DNA of 64,000 bases from Sphingobacteriales bacterium. GTDB lineage: Bacteria > Bacteroidota > Bacteroidia > Chitinophagales > UBA2359. Below are positions 16,896-26,327 of the stretch, one piece after another. The translations under genes were made by a program, and so were the position numbers. The first letter of the stretch is position 1. The number at the start of each line of letters is the position of its first letter. The notes below the pieces were generated by a model, which had not been told where the DNA came from, ran no database searches, and saw nothing but the letters and a program-made list of their open reading frames with translations. Location: positions 1,984,001-2,048,000 of the forward strand of contig CP064999.1 in the NCBI GenBank assembly GCA_016700115.1. The letters are read 5' to 3'.

Positions 16896-18344
16896 ATGAA
16901 TATTGTAAGCGAAAAATCAGAAAAACTTACACTCCTTACGACTATTACTATCAATTCTGAAGACTATAAAGCCACATACTTAAAAAGTCTCAAAGAAATG
17001 GCTAAGAAGGCAACAGTGAATGGTTTCAGAAAAGGAATGATGCCACTTCCGCTCTTTCAAAAAATGCACGGCAAAAGCATTTTGTTAAATGAATTATTGG
17101 ATATTGCAAATAAAGCCTATCAGGAATCATTTTCAGTATCAGAATTCAATTTATTTGGGAACCCTATTTTAGCAGATGAAGTTGAATTAACTATTGATCC
17201 ACAAGACCTCAATAAAACCTATACTTTTGTATTTGAAACAGGTATAATTCCGGATTTAGACATCAACGAACTGACCAATATCAAAACTGAGTTTGTCAGA
17301 TATACTCCGGAAGTAGATGAAGAAATTATTACTTCCGAAATCAAAACCTATCAAAGAAAATTAGGAAATACTGTTATATTGGAGGAAATTGTTCCAATAG
17401 GAGAAACGGATGTTTTAAAAGTATTCATTGAGGAAGTTGATTCAGAGGGTATTGTAATTAGTGATGGCATAAAAAATGAAACGGTAATTACTTTAGATAT
17501 ACTTAATAAAGGGGAAGAATATGATAAACTAAGCAAACTTCAGCTCAATGAAAGTGCAATAATCAACATATTTGATGCTTTTCCTCATGATAAAAATATA
17601 ATTGCCAGACAGTTGTTGGGATTGTCTGATTATACGGATGCTTTATCTTCCAGTTACAAAGTTACAATCAATGAAGTATCGAGACTTGAACTTATGCCAA
17701 TTGGTGAAGAACTGTTTAAGCTGGTTTTTCCGAATGAAGAGGTCGCCGATGAAAAGGCTTTCAGAGATTTGATCCGTAAGAATATACAAGATTATTATAA
17801 CTTGGGAAGTGATATGGTACTGCGCTATCATATACAAAAAGCCTTAGAATCATATCATGTAGAACTCCCCTTTGAATATATTCAAAAGTTCTTAATTGGT
17901 CAAAACGATAAAGAAACCTATAATTTGGCAAGTTTTATAAAAGCATACGAAGCATTTAAACTTCAGTTTTGGCAGATGGCCATTGAAAAAGTTACAAAAC
18001 TGGAAGTTTCTAATGAAGACCTGGCTTCAAAGGCACGTAAATATATCTATCGGAAATATAATCTGGATTACAACATTAATTTACCTGAAGAATTGCTTGA
18101 ACAGGTAATCTACAAAGAACTCGAAAATCCGGATTTCAAAGAATCATTAGTTCAAGAGATAAAAACTGAAAAAGCATTAAACTATCTGATAAGTGTTTTG
18201 CCTGTAAAAAATCAAACTATATCAACAGAAGAATATTTCGTTATGTTGCAAACGTATAAGTTCAGAAAAAACCCTCTGACTAATCCCGAATCTGACGAAA
18301 CAAACTCAACTACCGAAGTTGCCGCTGTTGAAGAAAATATATAG
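16896..18344 (+). CDS. tig: trigger factor, ribosome-associated chaperone
   Basis: 482 residues. The N-terminal ribosome-binding domain contains the signature VNGFRKGMMPLPLFQKMHG (residues 41-59), a variant of GFRxGKxP. A diverged central region and a long helical C-terminal chaperone domain follow, ending in an acidic/threonine-rich tail. Trigger factor binds ribosomal protein L23 and shields nascent chains. The position directly before clpP and clpX is the classical bacterial order and supports the call. Sequence divergence from proteobacterial Tig is large, as usual in Bacteroidota. Confidence 0.88.
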   Translation: MNIVSEKSEKLTLLTTITINSEDYKATYLKSLKEMAKKATVNGFRKGMMPLPLFQKMHGKSILLNELLDIANKAYQESFSVSEFNLFGNPILADEVELTIDPQDLNKTYTFVFETGIIPDLDINELTNIKTEFVRYTPEVDEEIITSEIKTYQRKLGNTVILEEIVPIGETDVLKVFIEEVDSEGIVISDGIKNETVITLDILNKGEEYDKLSKLQLNESAIINIFDAFPHDKNIIARQLLGLSDYTDALSSSYKVTINEVSRLELMPIGEELFKLVFPNEEVADEKAFRDLIRKNIQDYYNLGSDMVLRYHIQKALESYHVELPFEYIQKFLIGQNDKETYNLASFIKAYEAFKLQFWQMAIEKVTKLEVSNEDLASKARKYIYRKYNLDYNINLPEELLEQVIYKELENPDFKESLVQEIKTEKALNYLISVLPVKNQTISTEEYFVMLQTYKFRKNPLTNPESDETNSTTEVAAVEENI

Positions 18345-18664
18345 AGTAAAAGACGTTTTAGTTTAAAGGATAGTAGCCTTTTAACACTGGATTCCTTTGT
18401 TTTTTTACCCATTCTTCAGAATCATCAGAAAAATAGCTTCTCAATAGCCTCACAAACGCTAATCTGCAAAACCACAATCAAATTGAGGCAGGTTTTGAGT
18501 AGATGGTTTTTGATAAAATTGTGTTGCTGTTAAAATCTAAATAAATTTTAACTGTTAAAATTATACTCCCTGAAATGGTAACACAACCTTTGAGGGTTAA
18601 AGTGTGTTTACATCAAACTACACACAAAACAAGTTTGTTTTTAACAATTAAATTGAATTAAGCT
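18345..18664. other. 320-base tig-clpP spacer
   Basis: No gene seen. A short inverted repeat, GTGTGTTT...AAACTACACAC, lies at about 18602-18627 and may be a hairpin or regulator site in the clpP leader. No convincing terminator was found after tig. Confidence 0.35.
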
Positions 18665-19366
18665 ATGAACTTTGGCAACGAATTTAAAAAATATGCCACT
18701 AAACATATTGGTTTAAGCGGCATGCACGTAGAAAAGTACATGGAAAACTCACTTGCCGGGTTACCCGTAAACTTTACTCCAAACATTATAGAAGAAAGAA
18801 ACATGAATGTGGCCTTAATGGACGTGTTTTCCCGTCTTATGATGGACCGCATCATTTTCTTTGGCGTGCAGGTAACTGATTATACGGCAAATATTGTTCA
18901 GGCGCAGTTGTTATTTTTAGAGTCAACTGACCCGCAGAGAGATATATATATGTATATGAACAGTCCCGGTGGTTCAGTTACGGCCGGTTTGGGAATTTAT
19001 GATACCATGCACTATATTTTACCCGATGTAGCAACAATATGCACAGGGTTGGCCGCTTCGATGGGTGCAGTTTTACTTGCTGCAGGAACTAAAGGTAAAA
19101 GAACAGCCTTGAAACATGCCCGTATAATGATACATCAACCTATGGGTGGTATGCAGGGACAAGTAAGCGATATGGAAATTTCGTACAAACTTGTTAAAAA
19201 AATGCAGGAAGACCTTTATAATATCCTAAGCCACCACACCGGACAAACCTATGAGCAGATTACCAAAGACTCCGACCGGGATTGTTGGATGACTTCAGAG
19301 GAAGCCAAAGCTTACGGTATAGTGGACGAAGTATTGATTCGATCAAAAAGAAGTAAAGAGCAATAA
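18665..19366 (+). CDS. clpP: ATP-dependent Clp protease proteolytic subunit
   Basis: 233 residues. Serine nucleophile Ser132 in GLAASMGAVLL, His157 in RIMIHQPMGG and Asp206 in DSDRDCWM form the Ser-His-Asp triad. The oxyanion region NSPGGSVTAGLGIYD is conserved. The N-terminal 30 residues (ATKHIGLSGMHVEKY) resemble the extended N-termini of Bacteroidota ClpP. ClpP forms a two-ring 14-mer that degrades proteins fed by ClpX, encoded next. Confidence 0.96.
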   Translation: MNFGNEFKKYATKHIGLSGMHVEKYMENSLAGLPVNFTPNIIEERNMNVALMDVFSRLMMDRIIFFGVQVTDYTANIVQAQLLFLESTDPQRDIYMYMNSPGGSVTAGLGIYDTMHYILPDVATICTGLAASMGAVLLAAGTKGKRTALKHARIMIHQPMGGMQGQVSDMEISYKLVKKMQEDLYNILSHHTGQTYEQITKDSDRDCWMTSEEAKAYGIVDEVLIRSKRSKEQ

Positions 19367-19509
19367 ATTTTCGATTGCAGTTTATAATTAATGGTTAATG
19401 TTGCCCGCTTAAGGACTTACTGAAACATAAGGCGGAAAACATTAACCATTCTTAATTTGTTTAAATTCTGAGTTTATTCAGATATTGTTAACCTGTTTAT
19501 TTTAAGAAC

Positions 19510-20754
19510 ATGCCCCCACGTCAAAAACACGAACAGCATTGTTCCTTTTGCGGACGACAAAGATCGGAGGTCATCATGCTGATTACCGGGCCGGAAGCAA
19601 ATATTTGTGAATCCTGTGTTGAACAAGCTCAGGAAATCATAGAAAATGAGTTGAAACACACCAAAAAGAAGTTTAAATTCGAGTTGCCTAAACTGCTCAA
19701 ACCCATGGCAATAAAGGCATTCCTTGACCAGTATGTCATTGGTCAGGAGGAGGCCAAAAAAATTCTGTCGGTTGCGGTTTACAACCATTATAAGCGGCTA
19801 AATCAACCCTCTGCTTCGGAGGTGGAGATAGAAAAATCCAATATCATCATGGTTGGACATACCGGAACAGGTAAAACCCTGTTAGCACGAACTATTGCCC
19901 GTTTCTTAAACGTACCCTTTGCAATTGTAGATGCCACAGTTTTTACGGAAGCCGGTTATGTGGGCGAAGATGTAGAAAGCATTTTGAGCCGTTTGTTACA
20001 GGTTTGCGACTATGACACTGAAGCAGCCGAAAAAGGAATTGTGTATATTGACGAAATTGACAAAATAGCCCGGAAAGGAGACAATCCCTCTATTACCAGA
20101 GATGTTTCGGGCGAAGGTGTTCAGCAATCACTGCTTAAACTTCTCGAAGGCTCCGAAGTGTACGTGCCACCTCAAGGGGGCAGAAAACATCCGGAACAAA
20201 AAATGATTAAAATCAATACCGAAAAAATACTCTTTATCTGTGGAGGTGCTTTTGGAGGGCTCGATAAAATTATTGCCAGAAGGGTACAAAAAAATATTGT
20301 TGGTTTTAAAAGCGATCAGCTAATTGGCAGCAATGAAACCGACGAAAGCCTTCTCCGTTATGTCAGCCCTCAGGATATCAGAACCTTTGGGTTAATTCCG
20401 GAACTAATCGGGCGGTTACCAATTGTTACTTATCTCGAACCTTTAGACAGAAAAGCATTACATGAAATTTTGGTAACTCCCAAAAACGCACTCGTCAAAC
20501 AATACCAAAAACTATTTGAAATGGAAGGCATTAAACTGACATTTACCGACGAAGCAATTGACCTGATTGTCAACAAGGCGGTAGAATTTAAGTTGGGTGC
20601 AAGAGGGTTGCGCTCTATTTGCGAAGCCATTATGACGGATGCCATGTTTGAACTACCGTCTGAACCAAATATAAAAGCTTTTGAGGTAACTGCCAAATAT
20701 GTAGAAGAACGTCTTTCGCAGGAAAAAATTAAAACTTTGCGCATCGCTTCCTGA
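19510..20754 (+). CDS. clpX: ATP-dependent Clp protease ATP-binding subunit ClpX
   Basis: 414 residues. The N-terminal zinc-binding domain has Cys11, Cys14, Cys33 and Cys36. The AAA+ module has Walker A GHTGTGKT (116-123), Walker B VYIDEIDKIA and the C-terminal small domain with KFKLGARGLRSI, including the sensor-2 arginine. ClpX unfolds tagged or misfolded proteins and threads them into ClpP. It follows clpP by 143 bases and ends at a clear terminator. Confidence 0.97.
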   Translation: MPPRQKHEQHCSFCGRQRSEVIMLITGPEANICESCVEQAQEIIENELKHTKKKFKFELPKLLKPMAIKAFLDQYVIGQEEAKKILSVAVYNHYKRLNQPSASEVEIEKSNIIMVGHTGTGKTLLARTIARFLNVPFAIVDATVFTEAGYVGEDVESILSRLLQVCDYDTEAAEKGIVYIDEIDKIARKGDNPSITRDVSGEGVQQSLLKLLEGSEVYVPPQGGRKHPEQKMIKINTEKILFICGGAFGGLDKIIARRVQKNIVGFKSDQLIGSNETDESLLRYVSPQDIRTFGLIPELIGRLPIVTYLEPLDRKALHEILVTPKNALVKQYQKLFEMEGIKLTFTDEAIDLIVNKAVEFKLGARGLRSICEAIMTDAMFELPSEPNIKAFEVTAKYVEERLSQEKIKTLRIAS

Positions 20755-20796
20755 AAAGTTTCGATATACGGTTATAATCCTTTATTGACAAATTGC

Positions 20797-20831
20797 AATG
20801 CCCGATATGATTTAAATTATCGGGCATTTTC
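20797..20831 (+). terminator. terminator after clpX
   Basis: An 11-bp perfect stem, AATGCCCGATA (20797-20807) with TATCGGGCATT (20818-20828), a 10-base loop and a short T run. Confidence 0.75.
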
Positions 20832-21135
20832 TATTGGGTAAACCCTTGTCTTTTCACTTTCTCACAAAAAATTTTTTTCATTTAATCAGGTTTTTTATTC
20901 TTAATTCAATGTTAAGAACGCTGTTTAATACCTATCACAGCCTGTAATTGTTAAATTTCCTAAATTTTCAAAAAAAATTCTCAATTTTAGCTGATTTTTT
21001 TCTGGAAAAAGGAATATAGAAGTTGTAGCGTTTCATAAATCTCGAAACAAAAAACGCTTTTTAACAAGTTTAGCCAAACAGTTAGAAAATATACTATGCA
21101 GAAGTTAAAAAATCACCTCCTACAATCAAAACACA
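20832..21135. other. AT-rich spacer between clpX and the first hydrolase
   Basis: Very AT-rich with several A and T runs. No gene, RNA or convincing promoter was recognised. Confidence 0.35.
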
Positions 21136-21924
21136 ATGCTACAACAATCAATCCTCAATTTTCAATTTGCAGGCAAGGGACCTAACTTGTTATTGCTTCA
21201 TGGTTTTTGTGAAGATTCTACAATTTGGAACAATTTTATACCTGAACTAAGTCGTAACTATTGCGTAATTATTCCGGACCTCCCTGGTTTTGGGAATTCC
21301 GAATACTTAAAAAGTAGCAGTATCGAAGAAATGTCCGATTCGGTCTGTTTAGTATTGCAAAAAATGGGGGCAAGCCAATTTGTAGTTGTAGGGCACTCAA
21401 TGGGAGGTTATGTGGCTTTAGCCTTAGCAGAAAAGCACCCCGATGCTATTAAAGGTCTTATGTTATTTCATTCCACCTCATTGTCAGATTGCGATCAGAA
21501 ACGTAAGGATCGGGAAACTGCGATTGGTTCCATAAAGCAATATGGAACCCGTCCGTTTTTATCCGGATTTTTTAATAAACTGTTCAGAGAAAATAACACC
21601 CCAAATTTTACCAAAATAAAAGATGAGTTAAAAAGCCGAACGATGGAACTTCCTGCTGAAGGCATTATCAATGCGATTAATGCAATGATGATAAGGCCAG
21701 ATAGAAGTTGTCTGTTAAAACATTTAACTTGCCCGATTGGATTTATAGCAGGCGATCAGGACGAGTTTTTGCCTTTGTCGAAAACAATTGAGGAAAGTTC
21801 ATATCCTGATACCAGCGTTATTCATATTCTTCGTGGAGCCGGACATGCAGGCATGTTTGAGCAGTACGATGAAACTCTAAAAATGGTTAGCAATTTCACA
21901 AAATTCTGTTATGAAGTTGCATAA
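21136..21924 (+). CDS. alpha/beta hydrolase (copy 1)
   Basis: 262 residues with the alpha/beta-hydrolase order: oxyanion motif LLLHGF (19-24), nucleophile elbow VVGHSMGGY with Ser88, acid in GDQDEFLP, and catalytic His in GAGHAGMFEQ. No signal peptide, so cytoplasmic. The substrate cannot be told; related enzymes include esterases and C-C hydrolases. It is a close paralogue of the product of 23613-24404, sharing ALAEKHP, GLMLFHST, LTCPxGFIAG and LKMVxxFTxFCYE. Confidence 0.85.
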   Translation: MLQQSILNFQFAGKGPNLLLLHGFCEDSTIWNNFIPELSRNYCVIIPDLPGFGNSEYLKSSSIEEMSDSVCLVLQKMGASQFVVVGHSMGGYVALALAEKHPDAIKGLMLFHSTSLSDCDQKRKDRETAIGSIKQYGTRPFLSGFFNKLFRENNTPNFTKIKDELKSRTMELPAEGIINAINAMMIRPDRSCLLKHLTCPIGFIAGDQDEFLPLSKTIEESSYPDTSVIHILRGAGHAGMFEQYDETLKMVSNFTKFCYEVA

Positions 21925-21977
21925 AATTTTAACCTCCTCTGTTTAACATTTTTAGACAGAATTTTAAAACAACGACT

Positions 21978-22064
21978 ATGAAAAAATTACTTTTTGCACT
22001 GATTATAGGGGCGATTTTCCTTGTGGCAGCCCTTTTGACAGTTTCCCCAAAACAACAAGATTAA
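21978..22064 (+). CDS. putative 28-residue membrane peptide
   Basis: A short frame starting MKKLLFALIIGAIFLVAALL, ending TVSPKQQD, lies 53 bases after the first hydrolase gene. It has a basic start and one hydrophobic helix, like small membrane peptides. There is no homologue to compare, so it could be chance, but length of the hydrophobic core and start context are good. Confidence 0.4.
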   Translation: MKKLLFALIIGAIFLVAALLTVSPKQQD

Positions 22065-22116
22065 ATTTTTGTGTTCAGTGAAAAGACATAAGGATTCAAC
22101 ATCTTTAGTTTCGGAA

Positions 22117-22782
22117 TCAGTTAGGAGGCATTAAATGGCTATGGACAAACAATATTCCGGTAGCTATTCCCAACTGACGGCGCAGATTTCGGTCTGTTGG
22201 GGTTAGTTTCCAATAGTATCTCCCGGGTGGCAAAGTGAATTTTAAATCGAACATCAGTTCTAAAGGGGGAATTTCCTTTTTTAAAACCCCATGTTGGCTA
22301 TTATCATAAATTCCCAACAACAGGCTTGAATTAACCGGCTCACCAAAAGCGAAAAACAAACTATCATTGCAATCAATTCCTGATTCCGGTAAAACTATAA
22401 TTTCCTGTAGTTTGTTTTCAACGGCTCCGCCTGCATAAGATCGGGTAAAAACAACTTCTTCATAACCAGCAATTGGAGCAAACATTTGACTTAACTCTTC
22501 CAATGTATAAGTTACTTCTTCCGAACTAAGAACATTAGAGAAGGTGGAAGTCTTTTCATGCTCAATTTGGTTTAACCCCAGTTTTTCCACAATTATACGG
22601 GCTTTCATCACCGGATTTTGCTCAATGATTTGCGCTACTGTATTTTGCAGTTTTAAAGCTCGGGCAAAAGGATTGTTTCCGTTATTTTCTAACAACTTTT
22701 CAACAAATAATGAGCGTACATTTTCGCTCAACTGATGGCTGAAATAGTCGTTTATTAGAATTTGTTCTTCAACAGAAAGCAT
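22117..22782 (-). CDS. unknown protein paired with an ECF sigma factor
   Basis: 221 residues, no membrane segment. The N-terminal 60 residues (EEQILINDYFSHQLSENVRSLFVEKLLENN) resemble the helical start of anti-sigma-type proteins, where a short helix pair precedes the first zinc or membrane domain. The C-terminal part is beta-rich (ELMFDLKFTLPPGRYYWKL). It begins 2 bases after the stop of the sigma-factor gene, so both are translated together. A role in controlling that sigma factor is inferred from position only. Confidence 0.55.
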   Translation of the reverse strand: MLSVEEQILINDYFSHQLSENVRSLFVEKLLENNGNNPFARALKLQNTVAQIIEQNPVMKARIIVEKLGLNQIEHEKTSTFSNVLSSEEVTYTLEELSQMFAPIAGYEEVVFTRSYAGGAVENKLQEIIVLPESGIDCNDSLFFAFGEPVNSSLLLGIYDNSQHGVLKKEIPPLELMFDLKFTLPPGRYYWKLTPTDRNLRRQLGIATGILFVHSHLMPPN

Positions 22783-22784
22783 GT

Positions 22785-23327
22785 TTAATTTGTTGTTTTT
22801 TTGTTTTTTTGAATTCGTTTAGTTAGTTCAGCAAGACAAACTGAATAACGATAACGGGCGTTTTCATAACTGATGTTCAATTGACTGATAATTATGTCAT
22901 ATTTATCGGTTTCACGTCTTAAACGAATAATGTCCTGACAAGATTTCCGCATTTGTTTTAATTCAGTTTCGACTAATTCCCACAATTCGGGGTACTCATC
23001 AAAGGGATTGTGGTAATTAAAAGGCAGTTCTGGATAATCAACTACCAGGGTTTCCAATAATTTATTGTTTGATTTTAGATGGTCAACCCATTTATTGCGG
23101 CATATTCTAAATATATATGCAATGGGTGAGCCTTGGATGACAAATTCCGGATTTTGGCATTTTTCCCAGTAAATTGAAATGCCTGTCCATGTCAACTCTT
23201 CCGCCCAGGATTGAGCGTTATTTTTTGATAACATACTTACAATATTAGGCAAAAGCTTGCGAAACACAAAAACAATAGTATCACTATCACCGTTACGCAG
23301 TCCTTCTGCAATTTCCCCAATACCCAT
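22785..23327 (-). CDS. ECF-type RNA polymerase sigma factor
   Basis: Begins at the ATG at 23327 (MGIGEIAEGLRNGDSD); an in-frame TTG at 23366 would add 13 residues. About 180 residues. Region 2 covers LRNGDSDTIVFVFRKLLPNIV to SPIAYIFRICRNKWVDHLK. Region 4 covers LKQMRKSCQDIIRLRRETDKYDII to ISYENARYRYSVCLAEL. These are typical for Bacteroidota ECF sigma-70 proteins. It probably directs a small regulon, perhaps including the flanking hydrolase genes. Confidence 0.8.
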   Translation of the reverse strand: MGIGEIAEGLRNGDSDTIVFVFRKLLPNIVSMLSKNNAQSWAEELTWTGISIYWEKCQNPEFVIQGSPIAYIFRICRNKWVDHLKSNNKLLETLVVDYPELPFNYHNPFDEYPELWELVETELKQMRKSCQDIIRLRRETDKYDIIISQLNISYENARYRYSVCLAELTKRIQKNKKTTN

Positions 23328-23612
23328 ACTCTTAAATGTAGTAGTTATGTTAGTGTGAATGGTCAATATTTTTAAAAAAGATTTTTTCTCCTCTAAAGAT
23401 TTTCGTATTGGGATTCTTTTGAGCTTGAAAAACCTATCAAATGCAAAAATATCAGAAAATTCAGAAAATACGAATAGTTCCCCCTAACAATCTATGAAGT
23501 TTACAGACTTTATAAAATAAAAGCGATTTGTAAATATCTAACTTATACTATTCAGTTCAATACAAATTTTAATAAACCGCAATTAAAAATTGAATCTCAA
23601 TAATACCTGTTT

Positions 23613-24404
23613 ATGAAAAAGATTAGTTCAAACGGTTTTCATTGTGCCGGAAACGGCCCGACTCTTTTACTTTTGCATGGCTTGTTTACAGATTCAAGAG
23701 TTTGGGAGTCGTTATTTTCAAATTTAAGCCAGAATTATTTTGTATTAACCCTTGACTTGAAATGGTTAAACAATTCAACGCATAAAAACATTGATACCAT
23801 TGAAGAAATGGCTAAAGAAATCTGTAAGGTTCTGCAAAAAACATGGATTACTGAAACAGTGATTGTAGGACATTCAATAGGTGGGGTTTTAGGATTAGCT
23901 TTAGCTGAAAAGCATCCCGAAGTAGTTAAAGGGTTAATGTTGTTTCATTCGACCGCTCTGGCTGATTGTGAACAAAAACACAAAGAAAGGGAGTTTGCAA
24001 TTCAGTCTATAAAAGCAAATGGTGCAAAATCATTTGTCAGAAATTTTGTTCAAAGTCAAATGTTTACCGAAGAGTTTGCCGGTCAATCTCCCGAAATTGT
24101 CCAAAAAATTACAGACCATGCAGCTATGTTTACTGAAACAGGGCTGACCAGCGCCCTTAAAGCAATGATGTGCCGGGCTGACAGAACCCCTTTGTTGAAA
24201 GAATTAACCTGCCCTGTTGGTTTTATTGCGGGCGAAATAGACAAACAAATACCTCTGAAAAACACCTTGTCAGAATGCTATTTGCCCCAAATCAGCAAAT
24301 TAAACATCTTGTCTGATGTTGGTCATGCCGGCATGATTGAGCGTAGTGCTGAAACCTTGAAGATGGTCAAAGAATTTACACAGTTCTGTTATGAGATGGT
24401 CTAA
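23613..24404 (+). CDS. alpha/beta hydrolase (copy 2)
   Basis: 263 residues. Oxyanion LLLHGLF (19-25), nucleophile Ser88 in IVGHSIGGV, acid in GEIDKQIPL, and His in DVGHAGMIER. It aligns along its whole length with the product of 21136-21924. The lid region differs most (KSFVRNFVQSQMF against RPFLSGFFNKLF), so the substrates may differ. The two copies sit on either side of the minus-strand sigma factor pair. Cytoplasmic; reaction unknown. Confidence 0.85.
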   Translation: MKKISSNGFHCAGNGPTLLLLHGLFTDSRVWESLFSNLSQNYFVLTLDLKWLNNSTHKNIDTIEEMAKEICKVLQKTWITETVIVGHSIGGVLGLALAEKHPEVVKGLMLFHSTALADCEQKHKEREFAIQSIKANGAKSFVRNFVQSQMFTEEFAGQSPEIVQKITDHAAMFTETGLTSALKAMMCRADRTPLLKELTCPVGFIAGEIDKQIPLKNTLSECYLPQISKLNILSDVGHAGMIERSAETLKMVKEFTQFCYEMV

Positions 24405-24455
24405 AAAACGTATCTTGCCTCATTCTTTTTAATTAACAAGCCGAAACCGGCAGAA

Positions 24456-25121
24456 ATGTGTATGAAAATGAAAAATCTGATTCTTACTTTTTTATTGGGA
24501 ATCCTGTTGATTTTTAGCGGCTGTTTTGACATCACAGAAGAAATTACATTTAACAAGAATGGCTCAGGCACTACACGCATCACTGTTGATTTGACTAATA
24601 TGATGAGTATGTTTAGCATGTTTATGCCGGACTCTGTAAAGGAAAATATGGATGTTAATCAAATTATGGGAGGCGACATGAGTAAATATAGCAAGATGAA
24701 CGGCATTTCTAATGTCCGCTCTGAGCGGTTGGACGAATACAAGTATGCCATCTCTTATGATTTTTCGAGTATTGATGTATTAAACAAAGTGCTGGAATCA
24801 AATACTGAAAGCGAAACAGGGTTGGGCAAAATGGCAACAAAATATCAGGCTAAAAAAGGAAAAGTTTACCGTCAAACAGAGTTTACGGCAACTGATGCTC
24901 ACGATGAACATGGGATGGATGAATACATGGAGCTTTTTTCAATGACCGATAAACCAAAATACCGGGTAGTTTACCACTTTCCATCCAAAATCAAAAAGAC
25001 TAAAATTAAAGGAGTTACCCCGGTTACGGTCAAAGAAGGAAATACCATTACGATGGAATACAATTTAATGGACTTCGTGGAATCGGGCGGAAAAGTAATG
25101 GATCATTATATCAAATACTGA
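24456..25121 (+). CDS. lipoprotein of unknown function
   Basis: 221 residues. A lipoprotein signal peptide (NLILTFLLGILLIFSGC) has the lipobox FSGC, so the mature protein starts at Cys and is anchored in a membrane. The rest is beta-rich with the start FDITEEITFNKNGSGTTRITVDLTNM and a methionine-rich stretch. It resembles Bacteroidota lipoproteins of unknown role that begin with a similar statement of an EEI strand. The start could also be one of two methionines just downstream. Confidence 0.7.
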   Translation: MCMKMKNLILTFLLGILLIFSGCFDITEEITFNKNGSGTTRITVDLTNMMSMFSMFMPDSVKENMDVNQIMGGDMSKYSKMNGISNVRSERLDEYKYAISYDFSSIDVLNKVLESNTESETGLGKMATKYQAKKGKVYRQTEFTATDAHDEHGMDEYMELFSMTDKPKYRVVYHFPSKIKKTKIKGVTPVTVKEGNTITMEYNLMDFVESGGKVMDHYIKY

Positions 25122-25131
25122 CCATTTACTA

Positions 25132-25187
25132 AGTGAAAAGTGAAAAACTAAAAGTGAAAAGTGAAAAACTAAAAGTGAAAGAACTTT
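25132..25187. repeat. stuttering repeat of AAGTGAAAAACTAAAAGTG
   Basis: Two and a half copies of a 25-29 base unit made of AGTGAAAA and ACTAAAAGTG words. The same unit, inverted, lies at the 3' ends of the secreted-protein genes at about 31071-31140, 36883-36915 and 42721-42770. Confidence 0.75.
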
Positions 25188-25215
25188 AATTTACCATTTA
25201 TATTTCTTAAATGTA

Positions 25216-25641
25216 TTATTCCAGCCAAAAGTCGGGAATATGGGCATTTAAGTCTGCTGCAGAATTGACAATTTCTTTGGCTGCATCGGCATAACGGGCA
25301 AGAGTAACTATACTCCCTTTTTTAAGTTTTAGTTTGCCTCGCATGATGGCCATCAGAGGGGCTATCTCCCTGTCTAATACTTGTTTCCATTCTTTACCTC
25401 CGGCTGCAAGAATAAAATCGGCTTGTTCAAAATCTTCAGGCCCTGCAACTTTGGCATCACGACATTCACCATGAAAAAGGTCTAAAAATACGGCAGGCGA
25501 GCTTTCCGGGTCAATCTGCCCTTCTCGCATAAACACCATCAGCAGGGAACCTTCCCAGGTTGCTGCATACTGTTGATAGGCTTTATTGTCGTTCAGGCTT
25601 TGGTGAAGAGCGGATATCCATTCGGGGGTAAAAATGGTCAT
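25216..25641 (-). CDS. SCP-2 sterol-binding-domain protein
   Basis: 141 residues, entirely one SCP-2-like domain: an N-terminal helix (EWISALHQSLNDNKAY), a sheet ending FILAAGGKEWKQVL, and the characteristic helix with IMRGKLKLKKGSIVTLAR. The fold binds lipids or acyl chains in a hydrophobic tunnel. No catalytic partner domain is present. Soluble, cytoplasmic. Confidence 0.75.
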   Translation of the reverse strand: MTIFTPEWISALHQSLNDNKAYQQYAATWEGSLLMVFMREGQIDPESSPAVFLDLFHGECRDAKVAGPEDFEQADFILAAGGKEWKQVLDREIAPLMAIMRGKLKLKKGSIVTLARYADAAKEIVNSAADLNAHIPDFWLE

Positions 25642-25713
25642 AATGAAATTTGGTTGTAGAGGAATATGTAATGACTAAAAAGTTGCCCTATGCCCGGCAA
25701 CAATTTACATTTG

Positions 25714-26235
25714 CTATTGACTATCTGTTTCTTTTTGCTTGTAAATAGGAACGGTGGAGCAGGGTTCACCATACATCAGGGATTTAACCACCGGTTTTAG
25801 CAAACGGGTAATTTCAACATAAGCCGATACAGGTATTTCTTTTTCACCACATCCTTTTATCACCACTCTTTTGTTGCTATAATCCTCCGGATTGATTTTA
25901 GATAAAGATTGAAGCATTAAATGGGTTTGCAGGGTTTCTTCGGTTCCAAAAATAAAGCCGTCGGCTATGGGATGAAGGTAATTGGCTACAACCATATATG
26001 CCCATTTAGGTACAATTGCATCGGCACTGCAAGTGATGGCTACCTGTTTGCCGGAATAAACTTCCCAGTTATGTTCCTTCATGGAAAGACGAAAATCTTT
26101 TTCACGTAAAATTAACCCACGGAATAAAAACTCTTTGAGGTCAAACACAACGATTGGTTGTTGAGGTAAAAATTCTTCTAAGTTGAGGGTGATAATTCCG
26201 CTTTGGGCTACGCGGTTGACAATAAGTTCTGACAT
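25714..26235 (-). CDS. DUF2480 family protein
   Basis: 173 residues. The start (NRVAQSGIITLNLEEFLP), the segment FDLKEFLFRGLILREKDFR, and the central VVANYLHPIADGFIFG match the Bacteroidota-specific DUF2480 family. No function is known for this family. Soluble protein, no signal peptide. The conserved cysteine near the C-terminus (GCGEKEIPVSAY) is also present. Confidence 0.8.
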   Translation of the reverse strand: MSELIVNRVAQSGIITLNLEEFLPQQPIVVFDLKEFLFRGLILREKDFRLSMKEHNWEVYSGKQVAITCSADAIVPKWAYMVVANYLHPIADGFIFGTEETLQTHLMLQSLSKINPEDYSNKRVVIKGCGEKEIPVSAYVEITRLLKPVVKSLMYGEPCSTVPIYKQKETDSQ

Positions 26236-26327
26236 GATCTAAAATGTATTAGAACGGTTAAGATTACGACTTAGAAACAAAGGTTTCAAAGGAAATGTTT
26301 AACCCGGTCAATGCAGGTGAATTTTGA

